This document shows, piece by piece, positions 51,563 through 61,319 of a stretch of 64,000 nt of DNA (within the stretch, counting starts at the first letter, position 1; each line of letters begins with the position of its first letter). The translations under genes and the position numbers were made by a program. Under the pieces are notes generated by a model. It was not told the origin of the DNA. It did no database searches and saw only the letters and a program-made list of their open reading frames with translations. The stretch comes from Ichthyophis bannanicus (Eukaryota > Chordata > Amphibia > Gymnophiona > Ichthyophiidae). The DNA lies in contig CM066037.1 in assembly GCA_033557465.1 (NCBI GenBank), positions 520,854,686 through 520,918,685 on the forward strand. The letters run 5' to 3'.

Positions 51563-53798
51563 CATGGAGCCTTCTTTTCCTAAGAAGTGCATTCTATGTG
51601 GAAACACCTGTTTCCTTTTAGACTCCAATAGTTGGTGTCTCAATTGTGTGGGTCCTGACCCTTTTTCCCCTGACTTGTCAGGGGATACTTTTGTGAGGAA
51701 ACCTTCAGTTTTTAGAGTTTCCCTCGATACCGTTTTTTATTCGGCAGTGAGGGAACCCGGTTTCTCCTCTTCACAGGATCAGGTAACCCACAAACAGTCT
51801 GTTAAGACTAGTCAATGCTTGAGTGGTATGTCCCATGCCCAGCATGGTGACGGCTCCGGCCTTACCCTCAAGAATCCATTGGCATTACCCCTGCGGGAGT
51901 CTGCGGGCTCCAAAGCATTAAAGGGGTTTCAGGTTGTTCCTGGGGCTCACCCCTCACAGAACATACCTGAGCCATGTCCGGGGGTGGTATCCGCTTCGAG
52001 CGGTACTGATCCCCCGGCATCAGCACCGGTGTCGAGTGTTCCACTCTTCACCAGGGATCGTCATCGGGCATCCTCGGTACCTTCGGGACCGATCGATACG
52101 CTCCGAATTGACTTCCCTCGATCCCAGCCGTGCACGGTGCGGGTATCCGCTTCCAGCGGTACCGATTCCCCGGCATCGACTTCGGTGTCGAGTGTTTCAC
52201 TCTTCACCAGGAATCGTCCTCTAGCATCCTCGGCACTTTTGGGGCCGGGCGATACGATACCGATGGACATTTCCATATCTCAGCCATGCTCCGGGACGGT
52301 ACCGGCTTCGATCGGTTCCGATACCCCGGCATCGGCACCGGTGTGGAATAACGTTCTCCCGGCGAGAGGTTGTCATCGGGCATCCTCGGTACCTTCGGGA
52401 CCGATCGATGTAACCCAGGCTGCTTTACCGGTATCGGCTTCGCCGATACTACCACAGACGTCGGTACCCTCGAGACATGCATCGATAGACTCGCTTCCTT
52501 CGATGCCGAGTCTTGAATCGATATCTAGTCTCGAGGACTGGGTACCGACGCGTCCCTGAACCGACTCCCGTCGTTTCCAGATAAGCAGTTCCGAGGATCC
52601 TAGCCATAACTCTCGCATGATCTCGGTACCATTGCAGCAGTTCCCGATGACAACTTCAACTGCTGGCCCTGTGTCAGTATCGATGTCGATGCCTGTTCTT
52701 GCACCGATGCCTAGTTTGGAACCGATACCTGGGGTTGCTGATGCAGTACTCACTGCCTCTAAGTTACCATACCAGTATCCTTGTCCATCTACTAGGTTTC
52801 TCTCCTCACACCACGGTACGTCCTCTGGTGCTCAGCCTCTTTCTTTAGCCTTACCAGGGAAGGTTCCCATAGGAGATCAGGCTTTTCAGGCTTTTCTCCT
52901 GGATATGGCAACCTTTCTTAATATCTCTATCCCTGGTTGTGATGCTATTCCTGGCTCACCGGCACAAATGGAAAATATGATGCTTCCTTTACATCCTGCT
53001 CTGCAGGATCTCCTTCTGAGGGTCTGGAAATCACCCTTACGGCTTCCTCTACCTTCTACAGCCACTGAGGTTCGGTACCAGGTGCCTCCCTCCCCAGGAT
53101 TTCAGAAGCCTCAACTTCCTCATCGTTCCCTTGTAGTGGAATCAGCACTGAGGAAGGTTAAGAGCAAGAAGAAGCATTCTTCTTATCCGCCAGGTCGTTC
53201 TTCAAGAACACTCGATGCGTTTGGTCGTCAAGCCTTCCAAACATCTATGCTGGCCTCCAGAATTCTTACATATATTTTCCACATGAGTCTCACACTCCAG
53301 GAGGTCACAGAGAGATTGTCTCTTTTGACCCCTTTTATGCCAGAGCCCAAGGCTACTAATTATTCCTTGCTACTCAATCATAGCCGGAATATATCTTGGT
53401 TCCTTTCTCGTGCTTCTATAGACTCTTTTGAGTCTGTTAGCAGATCCTCTGCTATTGCCATTGCAGCACGTCGCAGAGCCTGGCTCGAAGCTTCAGACTT
53501 GAGCAGATGGGCACAAACTATATTGGCTCATTCTCCTTGTACAGGAGAAGGTCTCTTCAATAAGGAGGCTTTACGTCAGGTTGCTCAGTGCTCCGCTGGC
53601 TCTCCTTCCACTAAGGACCTTTCTAAGCCACCTCCTTCTTCGAAAGGTAGGAAATGTCCTACCAAACCTTCTTTCCCTAGGAAAAGAAAGTTTCATTCAT
53701 CTCCTGCCCATCATTCGGCTGTACCTAAACAAGGGACACCTCAGCCTAGTCTGGAGTCCTCCAGCTCTGGCCAGTCTCAGCATTCCCAGCAACCATAG
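51563..53798 (+). pseudogene. Family C DIRS-like gag (C2), nearly open
   Basis: ATG at 51563, about 40 nt after an acceptor-like CTTTTTCTTCAG (AG at 51521-51522). PKKCILCGNTCFLLDSNSWC, then CVGPD; three 52-residue tandem repeats beginning VSASSGTDPPAS, VSASSGTDSPAS and VPASIGSDTPAS (51990-52420); SLPSMPSLESISSLEDW; one stop at 52557 (VPTRP). It reopens from 52617 to 53798: AFQAFLLDMATFLNISIPG, LPHRSLVVESALRKVKSKKK, RTLDAFGRQAFQTSMLASRI, SIDSFESVSRSSAIAIAARR, basic tail ending SQHSQQP. Apart from that stop region, which is a short frame change, it is intact, about 745 codons, longer than B gag. Confidence 0.83.
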
Positions 53799-54365
53799 GG
53801 GCTGGGAATTATACTCTACAGTTCACTCCTACCCATTAGAAGTTTATTCACTCTGCTTTTCTTTTTCAGTGTACTAAGCTGTCGGAAAATTTTTGTTCAG
53901 GGACTACAGACTTCTCCTCTTCTTACTCTCTAGACAAGCAGTTGCAACTATCCCCTGATAGTTCTGTCCCAACTGAACATTTTTTCCTTCAGTTGACTTA
54001 CCCTATGGGTACGTCACCCTCCAATTACTTGCTCTACCCTCTCAACCGGGCTTTTTCCCTAACTGAGGGGTACCATACTGAAAGGCTTCTCTAGCAAGCT
54101 CGTTCCTCAGACAGGGAGAAGGGATATCTCCTCTCCTTTCTTGTCTGTTTTTCTTTATTGGGCACAGGACAATCTCTCTGCTGTTTCCGTCAGCAGCTGT
54201 GCCTGCAGGAGTTACAGTGATTGTATTACTGGTACTTTTTACAAGTTCCAGTCCCTTGTTCAAAATTTTGTCTAGCCTCAGTAGTGATTCCAAGCTACTC
54301 GTCAGCTATCTTGGATCCTCCTACTCTTTTAGGCTTTCTCACATTATTCTATCCATCTCCTCTCC

Positions 54366-54885
54366 TAGAAACATAGAAACATGATGACAGAAAAAGACCA
54401 CAAGGCCCATCTAGTCTGTCCTTCCATAACAACTACAACAGTCCACTTTTTACCTTTAGAGATCCTCTGTGTTGGTCCCATGCTTTTTTGAATTCAGTTA
54501 CTGTCCTCATCTCTACACCTCCACTGGGAGACTATTCCACGGATCCACTACTCTTTCCGTAAAGAAATATTTCCGCATATCACTCCTGAATCTATCTCCC
54601 TTCACCCTCATCCCATGTCCCCTCGTCGCAGAACTTGCTTTCAATTGAAAGAGGCTCTCTCCCTGAACATTTATGCCACGGAGGTATTTAAACATCTCAA
54701 TCATATCACCTCTATCCCTACTTTCCTCTAAGGTGTACATATTAAGATCCTTAAGTCTGTCCTCATATGCTTTATAATGAAGACCACTAATCATCTTAGT
54801 AGCAACCCTCTGCACCGACTCCATCCTGTTCACATCCTTTTGAAGGTGCGGTCTCCAGAATTGCACACCATACTCCAAATGAGGT
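54366..54885 (-). mobile_element. CR1 3'-end fragment in C2
   Basis: Minus strand, open for about 125 codons: HLEYGVQFWRPHLQKDVNRM, AYEDRLKDLNMYTLEESRD, VVDPWNSLPVEV; 3' tail to 54366. The uninterrupted site is visible in C3 at 57960-57985 (CCTAGGATGTGGCAAG), with TAG repeated at the junction. Confidence 0.9.
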
Positions 54886-55529
54886 AGGATATGGCAACAC
54901 ACCTGACTTCAGTCAGTTTATCTCATATCTCTCCTGCACAATGCTCTCTGCAGTCTTCAGAGAAGCTTTCTACTATGAGGGCCTTGCTATAGAGCATTGA
55001 CATTGTCTCTAAAGCTTCTCTATTAGTAGGGAAAAGCTTATAATCCCTTCCCATGCCTGTGAGGGTTCTCCACACCCTCAGGCCTGGGGTGTTAACATGA
55101 AATATAAGTTCTTCTGCGTGAAAATCCAACGCTGATGTTTACGCATGCTAGCTCTGGGTCCCTCCAGTAGGTCCCTCTGGTATCTTCTGCGTTTCTGCAC
55201 ATCTGCCATGTCAGTGTTCTGTGGAACTCCCGCCTTGTTCCTTACAGATTCATATGATCATCTGTTCTCACGCAAACATCACGGTTATCTTGTTGGATTG
55301 CCTTCTTGCATCCCTCAATCCACGGAAATAGATTCTCTATACATATCCCAAGTGGGTTCACCCTCTTGTAGAGCGAAGAATCTTTTTCTTTTATATTCCC
55401 CATGTACAATTATGGGGCTGGGTGGTAGACATGTATCTTCAACTTGTTATCTTGTATGTAGCATCTCCATATATGTCTACATACCTATATCATTACTCTG
55501 GTGGTGCAAAACCATGCCCCACAAATGTA

Positions 55530-55700
55530 TATATATTTCGGTATATCATATCTATATATCTATATATCTCTATATATATATATATATTTTTTTTTTTTTT
55601 GATACATTTCTCCACCCATATCCTAATATACACATATGGACATATGTGTGTGTGTATATATATATATTCCATCCACATATATATATCTGTCTATATATGT
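55530..55700. repeat. TA-rich microsatellite in C2
   Basis: Runs of TATATA and CATATATATC interrupted by a T tract and a (TG)n segment (GTGTGTGTGTATATATATAT). The equivalent region of C3 is at 58575-58710, so TA richness is a family C trait. Confidence 0.85.
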
Positions 55701-56535
55701 GTCTGTTGGGGGGCTTCTTAAGGGTTGATATGTCTTACACACTATCACCCTTACTGTCTATACTAAATGTTTTACCTTCTAGAGGTTTTAGACAGTCTTT
55801 CGCCCTACTTCGCATATCATATTACGATGCAGAAACTGTCATGCACCTATAACTACTGTGGTGCTAACATCTTCCATTTCTTCTTTAAGTCCTTGAAGCA
55901 TCACGCTTCAATATTTTTCCTACCTCTCGCCAGCTAGGAAAAATAGTGTACATCTTTATCTTTGAGTACACAGCTGTTCTCCTTGGGAATAGGGGTTTTT
56001 CCAGTCCCCCTCTTCCCGCCAGGACTGGGCTAGTTCTCCAACTCCGTCAGTCTTCTTCCTTTAGTCCTCAATGTTAATGACTTTATGCCTAAAGGAGTTT
56101 TCAGCTTTTTCCTATAAAGCTTCCATTGAAGACCTGACGTCTAATCCTACCCAGTTGACACCTGGATCGTCTGCTACCTCCAGGTCTGGACCTTCATCCT
56201 CACTGCTGGGAGGTCACCTTGAAGATTCCGCCACTGCTTATCCAGTAGACTCCATCATGCTCTCTACTTCCTACAATACAGTAGGTAAGCTGCATATTTT
56301 AAGTGTACATTAAAGGTGTTTTAATGCTACTCATCATATATACCAAGGACTCCTGTAGTCTGTAGGGCCCTGTAGTCCTTGGCTATGCTGTTTCTTTCCT
56401 CACAGCTCCTTTATTGTCAACTCCTACCCTCCATCCCACTTTGGATGCCGGGGATTCCTGGAGACAAAATGCACCCCTTTTCCAGGCCCCTGCATTTTTA
56501 TGGGATCTCCCCCTGGCATCTCCAACTAGGGAGTC

Positions 56536-56906
56536 CCCATATGTGAAGACTCATTCCTGCTTGTTCCTGGAGATAGCACAGTTACTTACCTGTAACAGGT
56601 GATCTCTGGGAACAGCAGGAATTAGTCTTCACAACCCTCCCACCTCCCCTAGGAGTTGCATCTCTTATCTTCTTCTTCTTCCTTTCCTCTCCTCGCCTTT
56701 GTCTCAGCTTTGAAACTCAACTGAAGAGAGGCTCTGGAGAAGGCGGGAAGTCAGCGCGCAAGCGCGAGGGATGCTGCCAAAAGCTTTCTGATTGGAAGCT
56801 GGGCAGCGTTCCCGTGCAGGCTCCGTCGGTACCGAAGTACCCATATGTGAAGACTAATTCCTGCTGTTCCCAGAGATCACCTGTTACAGGTAAGTAACTG
56901 TGCTTT
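56536..56906 (+). repeat. C2 ICR (56536-56633) and right ITR (to 56906)
   Basis: The ICR joins the complement of the left end (CTCATTCCTGCTTGTTCCTG) to the complement of the right end (GTTACTTACCTGTAACAGGT). The right ITR contains CAGCGTTCCCGTGCAGGCTC, TCGGTACCGA and the terminal CAG/GTAAGTAAC (56887-56896). Confidence 0.88.
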
Positions 56907-57256
56907 CCTGCTTGTTCCTGGAGATAGCACAGTTACTTACCTGTAACAGGTGATCTCCGGAACAGCAGGAATTAGTCTTCACAACCCACCCACCTCCCCT
57001 AGGAGTTGTAATTTTCTCTCTCTCTCTCTTCCTTCCTCTCCTCTCCTTCTGTCTCAGCTATGAAACGCAACTGGGGAGAGGCAGTGGGAAGGGCGGGAAG
57101 CTACCGCGCAGGCGCGAGGGATGCTCCCAAAAGCCTTCTGATTGGATGCTGGGGAGCATTCCCGTGCGGGCTCCGTCGGCGCCGACGAACCCCATATGTG
57201 AAGACTAATTCCTGCTGTTCTGGAGATCACCTGTTACAGGTAAGTAACTGTGCTTT
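56907..57256 (+). repeat. C1 ICR remainder and right ITR
   Basis: Continues CCTGCTTGTTCCTGGAGATA from the ICR half ending at 51201, then the right ITR with CGTCGGCGCCGACG and the terminal tail CAG/GTAAGTAAC (57237-57246). It ends at 57256. Confidence 0.87.
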
Positions 57257-59925
57257 CACTCTTCTCCTGCCCCATCATCCAGAGGTGCCCAAACAAGGGA
57301 CACCTCGTCCTAGTCTGAAGTTTCCAAATTCTAGCCAGTCTCAACATACTCAGCAACCATAGGTTCTGAGGGTTACAATTTACAGTTAACCTCTTCTTAG
57401 CAGAAGTTTGTTCACTGTGTTTTCTTAAAGCTCTACACTGGGGTGTTCCTTTTTCAGTATGCTAAGCTGTCAGGATATTCTTGTCCATGGGTTACAGAAT
57501 TCTTCTTTCTATCAAGAAGGGAGGTCCCCACTATCTCATGATAGTTTCTGTCCCAACATGAACATTTTTTCCTTCAGCTGACTCGCCATATGGGTAAGTC
57601 ACCCTCCCCCTCTCATCCAGGGTTTCCCCTGACGGAGTGGTGCCATACTGAAAAGCTTCTCTAGCTTTCATTCCAGTGTAGACTTTCCTTGAATACATTC
57701 TCAAGATAACTCATCAGACAGGGACAGGAATATCTCCTCTCCCTTTGTCAGTTTCTCTGTTTTACACAGTAAGATTCTCTCTGCTGTTCTTTCAGCTGCT
57801 GTGCATGCAGGAGTTCCAGTGATTGAACTACTGGTACTTTTCCTCAAGTTCCAGTCTATCTTCCAAAAATTTTTCTCTAGCCTCAGTAGTGATTCCAAGC
57901 TAGTCCTCATCTATCTTGGATAATCCTACCCACTTTAGGCTTCTCACGTTATCTTCTTTCTAGCCATCTCCTTTCCTAGGATGTGGCAAGACACCTGACT
58001 TCAGTCAGTTTTATCTCATAATTCTCCTGCACAATGCTCTCTGCAATCTTCAGAGAAGCTTTCTACTATGGGCCCTTGCTACAGAGCATTGATCTTTGTC
58101 TCTGAGGGCTATTCTATATAGTAGGGAAAAAGCTTATAAATCTTTTTCATGACTGTGAGGGTTCTCCACACCCTCTTGTCTCCTGTTATAAGCTTTTTCT
58201 GCGTGAATATCCAAGGCTATTAGTAATGCATGATACCCCTATGTCCCTCCAGTGGGTCCTCCTGGTATCTTCTCTATGCGTTTCTACCCATCTATCATGT
58301 CAGAGTTCTAAAAGACTCCCGACTTGCTCTTTATAGACTGATATTATCCTCTGTTTTTCACGAACCATCCTGGTTATTTTACTGGATTGCATTCCTGCAT
58401 CCTCTTAGCCCACGGAAATAGATTCTCTATATATCTGTCAAGTGGATTTCACCCTCTTGTTGTTGGATGAATCTTTCCCCTTCACATTCCCCATGTGAAT
58501 GTTCTTAAGGGGCTTAGTGTATCTTCAGACTTATTGTCCACATATATATGTCTGTAAGCTGTGTGTGCATAATTTATGCCCCTATATGTATGTATGTATA
58601 TATATATATATATATATATATCCACTTATATATAAATGTTGATACATATTTCTGCATATCTAGATATGCATATATATATAGGTATATATATCTCCCTATA
58701 TATATATTTATTTTTTTTTTCTTGTATCTGTTGGGAGATTTTTTTATAAATCGATATGTATTACATACTATCTCCTCACTGTCTATGCTATAGCAATTTG
58801 TACCTGTCTTAGAGGTTACAGTCAGTGAGCTCCCTTTTTCATACTGTTCCTTAGTATGAAGGGACTGTTATGTTCATAACCACTACTGTGGTGATAACAG
58901 CTTCCATTTTACTCTAAAGGTCTCCCTATCCTTGAAGATTCAAACTTCAGTATCTTTCCTATCTCTCAACAGCTAGGAAAGATAGTGTACATCTTCATTG
59001 TTTTGAGTACACATTGTTCTCCTTGCGAATTTGGGCTTTTTTCATTACCCCTTCTTCCCTCCAAGACTGGGTTAGTTGTCCAAATCGGTCAGTCTTCTTC
59101 TTTTAGTCTCTGTACCTAAAAGAGTTTTCAGCTTTTTCTCATAAAGCTTTCCATTGAAGACCTGCCGTTCTAATCCTACCCCAGTTGACACCTGGATCAC
59201 CTGCTAATTCCAGGTCTGGACCCCTTCACCCTCACTGCTGTGAGGTCACCTTGAGGATTCCGCTACTGCATATCCAGTAGACTCCATCACGCTTTCTACT
59301 TCCTACAATCCAGTAGGTAAGCTCCATATTATAACTGTTCATTAAATGATTTTAATGGTACTTATCATACATGCCATGGACTCCTCTCCTGTAGTCCTTG
59401 GGTTTGCTGTTTTCCTTACAGCTCTTCTATTCTCAACTCCTACCCTCCATTCCCTCATGGGATGCCGGAGATCCTGTGTGGGAAATGCACTCCTGATCCA
59501 GGAACATGCATTTTATGGGATCTCCCCCTGGCATCTCTAGCTAGGGAGTCCCCATATGTGAAGACTCATTCCTGCTTGTTCCTGGAGATAGTACAGTTAC
59601 TTACCTGTAACAGGTGATCTCTGGGAACAGCAGGAATAAGTCTTCACAACCCACCCACCTCCCCTAGGAGTTGCATTTCTCTATCTCTATCTTTCCCTTC
59701 CTTGTTCTCTCTCTCTTTGTCTCAGCTTTAAAACTTAACTGAGGAGAGGCAGTTGGGAAGGCAGGAAGGCAGCATGCAGGCGTGTTGGGATGCTTCCAAA
59801 AGCTTTCTGATTGGACGCTGGGAAGCGTGCTGGCGCAGACTCCATCGGTACCGACGTACCCATATGTGAAGACTTATTCCTGCTGTTCCCAGAGATCACC
59901 TGTTACAGGTAAGTAACTGTGCTTT
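57257..59925 (+). mobile_element. DIRS family C copy C3, 3' part only
   Basis: Begins in the gag tail (AAACAAGGGACACCTCGTCC, matching C2 at about 53727; stop near 57360), followed by the noncoding 3' region, TA microsatellite (58575-58710), conserved block with CAGTAG/GTAAGC (GT at 59317), 3' block, ICR (59550-59650) and right ITR with CAG/GTAAGTAAC (59906-59915), ending at 59925. The gag and left ITR are missing, apparently lost in recombination at the C1 left end. Host to its right is B6 RT at a TTT site. Confidence 0.82.
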
Positions 59926-60316
59926 ATCAACAGATGGCATCATATAACAGCAGAAAATTGGACTTTGTCCATTGTAGGAGAGGGGTACAAACTTCATTTT
60001 CACAGCATACCCCCTCCTACAATTCTAAAGCAGCTCAATTCACAAACCTCTGCAATCTGCCAGATTACGAGGTCTCCACACTTCTTGCCCAAGGGGCAAT
60101 AGGGGAAGTACCCATTTTTCAACAGGGAACAGGGTCCTACTCCCCCTATTTTCTAATCCCAAAGAAAACAGGGGGACACAGACCCATTCTAGACCTCAGA
60201 GAATTGAACAAATATCTGTTTCGAGAAAAATTAAAAATGATTTCTCTAGCAACTCTTCTGCCATACCTTCAAGCCCAGGACTGGCTTTGCTCTCTAGACT
60301 TAAAGGATGCATACAC
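59926..60316 (+). pseudogene. Family B DIRS RT fragment (B6), cut by L1
   Basis: EVSTLLAQGAIGEVPIFQQG, SYSPYFLIPKKTGGHRPILD, LNKYLFREKLKMISLATLLP and LCSLDLKDAYT, through motif A. It stops at about 60316 where L1 5' sequence starts. Open across this stretch. Confidence 0.82.
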
Positions 60317-60500
60317 GGAGTCGACTTCCGGTTGGGCAATGAGCTGAACGGACGTCTCACGTTCAGCTCCGGGTAATCTGCCCCATAAAACGGCTTTAAA
60401 ACCCTGCAATAGTGGCTTTTAACCGCAATTGTCTACTTCTTTCACCCCACGGAGGCTATAACGAAGTGTGTGAAGTGGTATTCCTGCTAATATTAGCTCG

Positions 60501-61319
60501 ATGGCATCAAAAACACTCCGAAAAGACAAGCCTCGCACCACGGAGAGTAAGATGGCGGAGGGCTCACCAGCTAGCTCGAAATCGGGAGGCACGTCTGATT
60601 TGGTAGCGGAGGTGAGTGCCGCGGTGGTCCAGGCGCTCAATACACGCTTCCAGGACTTAGCTGAGCAGATACAATCTGTGGGCCAACGTTTCACGGATGT
60701 GGTGGAGCGACTGGAACAGGCCGAGACAAGAGTGTCTGATGTGGAAGACACCCAACAATCCATGGTAGCCAAGGTGGCAGCTCTGGAGACCCTGGTGAAA
60801 CAACAGGGAGATAAACTCGACGAGTTGGAGAATCGGGGTCGGCGCAAAAACCTGCGTTTCATTGGCATACCCGAGAGTGTCGCAGATAGTGCCTTGCTTG
60901 AATATTTGCAGTCCTGGATTGGGAGGTTACTGCCAGACCCGAGAGATGATCCTATCACGTTGGAGCGAGTACATAGGCTGGGCCAACGCAGAGAACAGGC
61001 ACGGAGGCCGCGTGCGGTAATCGCCCGCTTTTTAGATTATCGGCAAAAAGAAGAGGTGCTGAAAGCGGCACGGGGCCGACGACGACACCAACAGGACACT
61101 GAACCGATTCTGGTGTTCCAAGATTATTCGATGATTGTCAGCCAGCAGCGTCGGGCCTTCTCCGGGGTCTGTACCCAACTGCTAAATCAAGGTGTACGCT
61201 TCTCATTACTATACCCGGCCCGGCTGCGGATCGAGCATCAAGGCCATACTCGCTTTTTAGCGACCCTGGACGAGGCTACTGCATTTCTGGAGACTTTGAA
61301 TACCCAATCGGCCTTGTGA
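60501..61319 (+). CDS. L1-type ORF1 protein, intact
   Basis: RNA-binding chaperone that forms the LINE ribonucleoprotein. It runs from ATG at 60501 to a stop at 61319, 272 codons, somewhat short against mammalian L1 ORF1p. An N-terminal disordered, charged part (1-40) is followed by a coiled coil at about 45-112 (LAEQIQSVGQRFTDVVERLE, VAALETLVKQQGDKLDELEN). The RRM starts at RRKNLRFIGIPE (about 114), with ERVHRLG and RAVIARFLDYRQKEEVLKAA. The C-terminal domain has VFQDYSMIVSQQRRAFS and RFSLLYPARLRI. No stops or shifts. Confidence 0.92.
   Translation: MASKTLRKDKPRTTESKMAEGSPASSKSGGTSDLVAEVSAAVVQALNTRFQDLAEQIQSVGQRFTDVVERLEQAETRVSDVEDTQQSMVAKVAALETLVKQQGDKLDELENRGRRKNLRFIGIPESVADSALLEYLQSWIGRLLPDPRDDPITLERVHRLGQRREQARRPRAVIARFLDYRQKEEVLKAARGRRRHQQDTEPILVFQDYSMIVSQQRRAFSGVCTQLLNQGVRFSLLYPARLRIEHQGHTRFLATLDEATAFLETLNTQSAL

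Larger units (their letters stand above)
53799..56535 (+). other. Family C 3' noncoding region (C2)
   Basis: No pol homology found. It contains an acceptor-like TTTCTTTTTCAG near 53870, a CR1 insertion (54366-54885), a TA-rich microsatellite (about 55530-55700), the conserved block GTCAGTCTTCTTCCTTTAGT (56047 onward) ending in CAGTAG/GTAAGC (GT at 56285), and the 3' block shared with B2 (CAACTCCTACCCTCCATCCC, near 56420). An open frame at 55145-55852 is compositional and unlike any family I know. Confidence 0.6.
51202..56906 (+). mobile_element. DIRS family C copy C2 (gag only), inserted in the C1 ICR
   Basis: Left end at 51202 (ATCTCCAGG, with a 10-nt loss between CAGG repeats), right end CTGTGCTTT at 56906. 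ITR cores differ at about two positions. Contents: gag 51563-53798, noncoding 3' region with a CR1 fragment and a TA microsatellite, ICR 56536-56633, right ITR 56740-56906. Total is about 5.2 kb without the CR1. No pol genes. Confidence 0.9.
44244..57256 (+). mobile_element. DIRS family C copy C1 (gag only), hosting hAT 2 and C2
   Basis: Left end ATCTCCAGGAACAAGCAGGA at 44244; right end at 57256. The inner ITR cores (about 165 bp from GGGGTTCGTCGGCGCCGACG) are identical in inverted orientation, so these ends belong together. Content: gag 44613-47312, noncoding 3' region (47313-51201), split ICR and right ITR (56907-57256). It has no RT, RNase H or YR. Its left flank is B6 gag while its right flank is C3 gag tail, showing a later rearrangement. 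Confidence 0.88.
37180..60316 (+). mobile_element. DIRS family B copy B6, host of A2 and the C-type nest
   Basis: Left end ATCTCCAGGAACAAGCAGGA at 37180; gag starts at 37563, is interrupted by A2 (37749-43818), resumes to 44243, is replaced by C1/C2/C3 sequence (44244-59925), and RT continues at 59926-60316 before an L1 interrupts it. About 1.1 kb between mid-gag and RT start is missing, which indicates a deletion together with the C insertions. The right end lies beyond the window. Confidence 0.7.

Noticed and set aside
55145..55852. A 235-codon open frame in the C2 3' region
   Set aside because: Much of it is the TA microsatellite, and C3 does not keep it open. No recognised domain.
7982..59925. 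Repeated 30-40 bp motifs at many places suggesting a CRISPR-like array
   Set aside because: They are DIRS terminal repeats and ICRs spaced by kilobases, inverted at right ends, in a eukaryotic setting.
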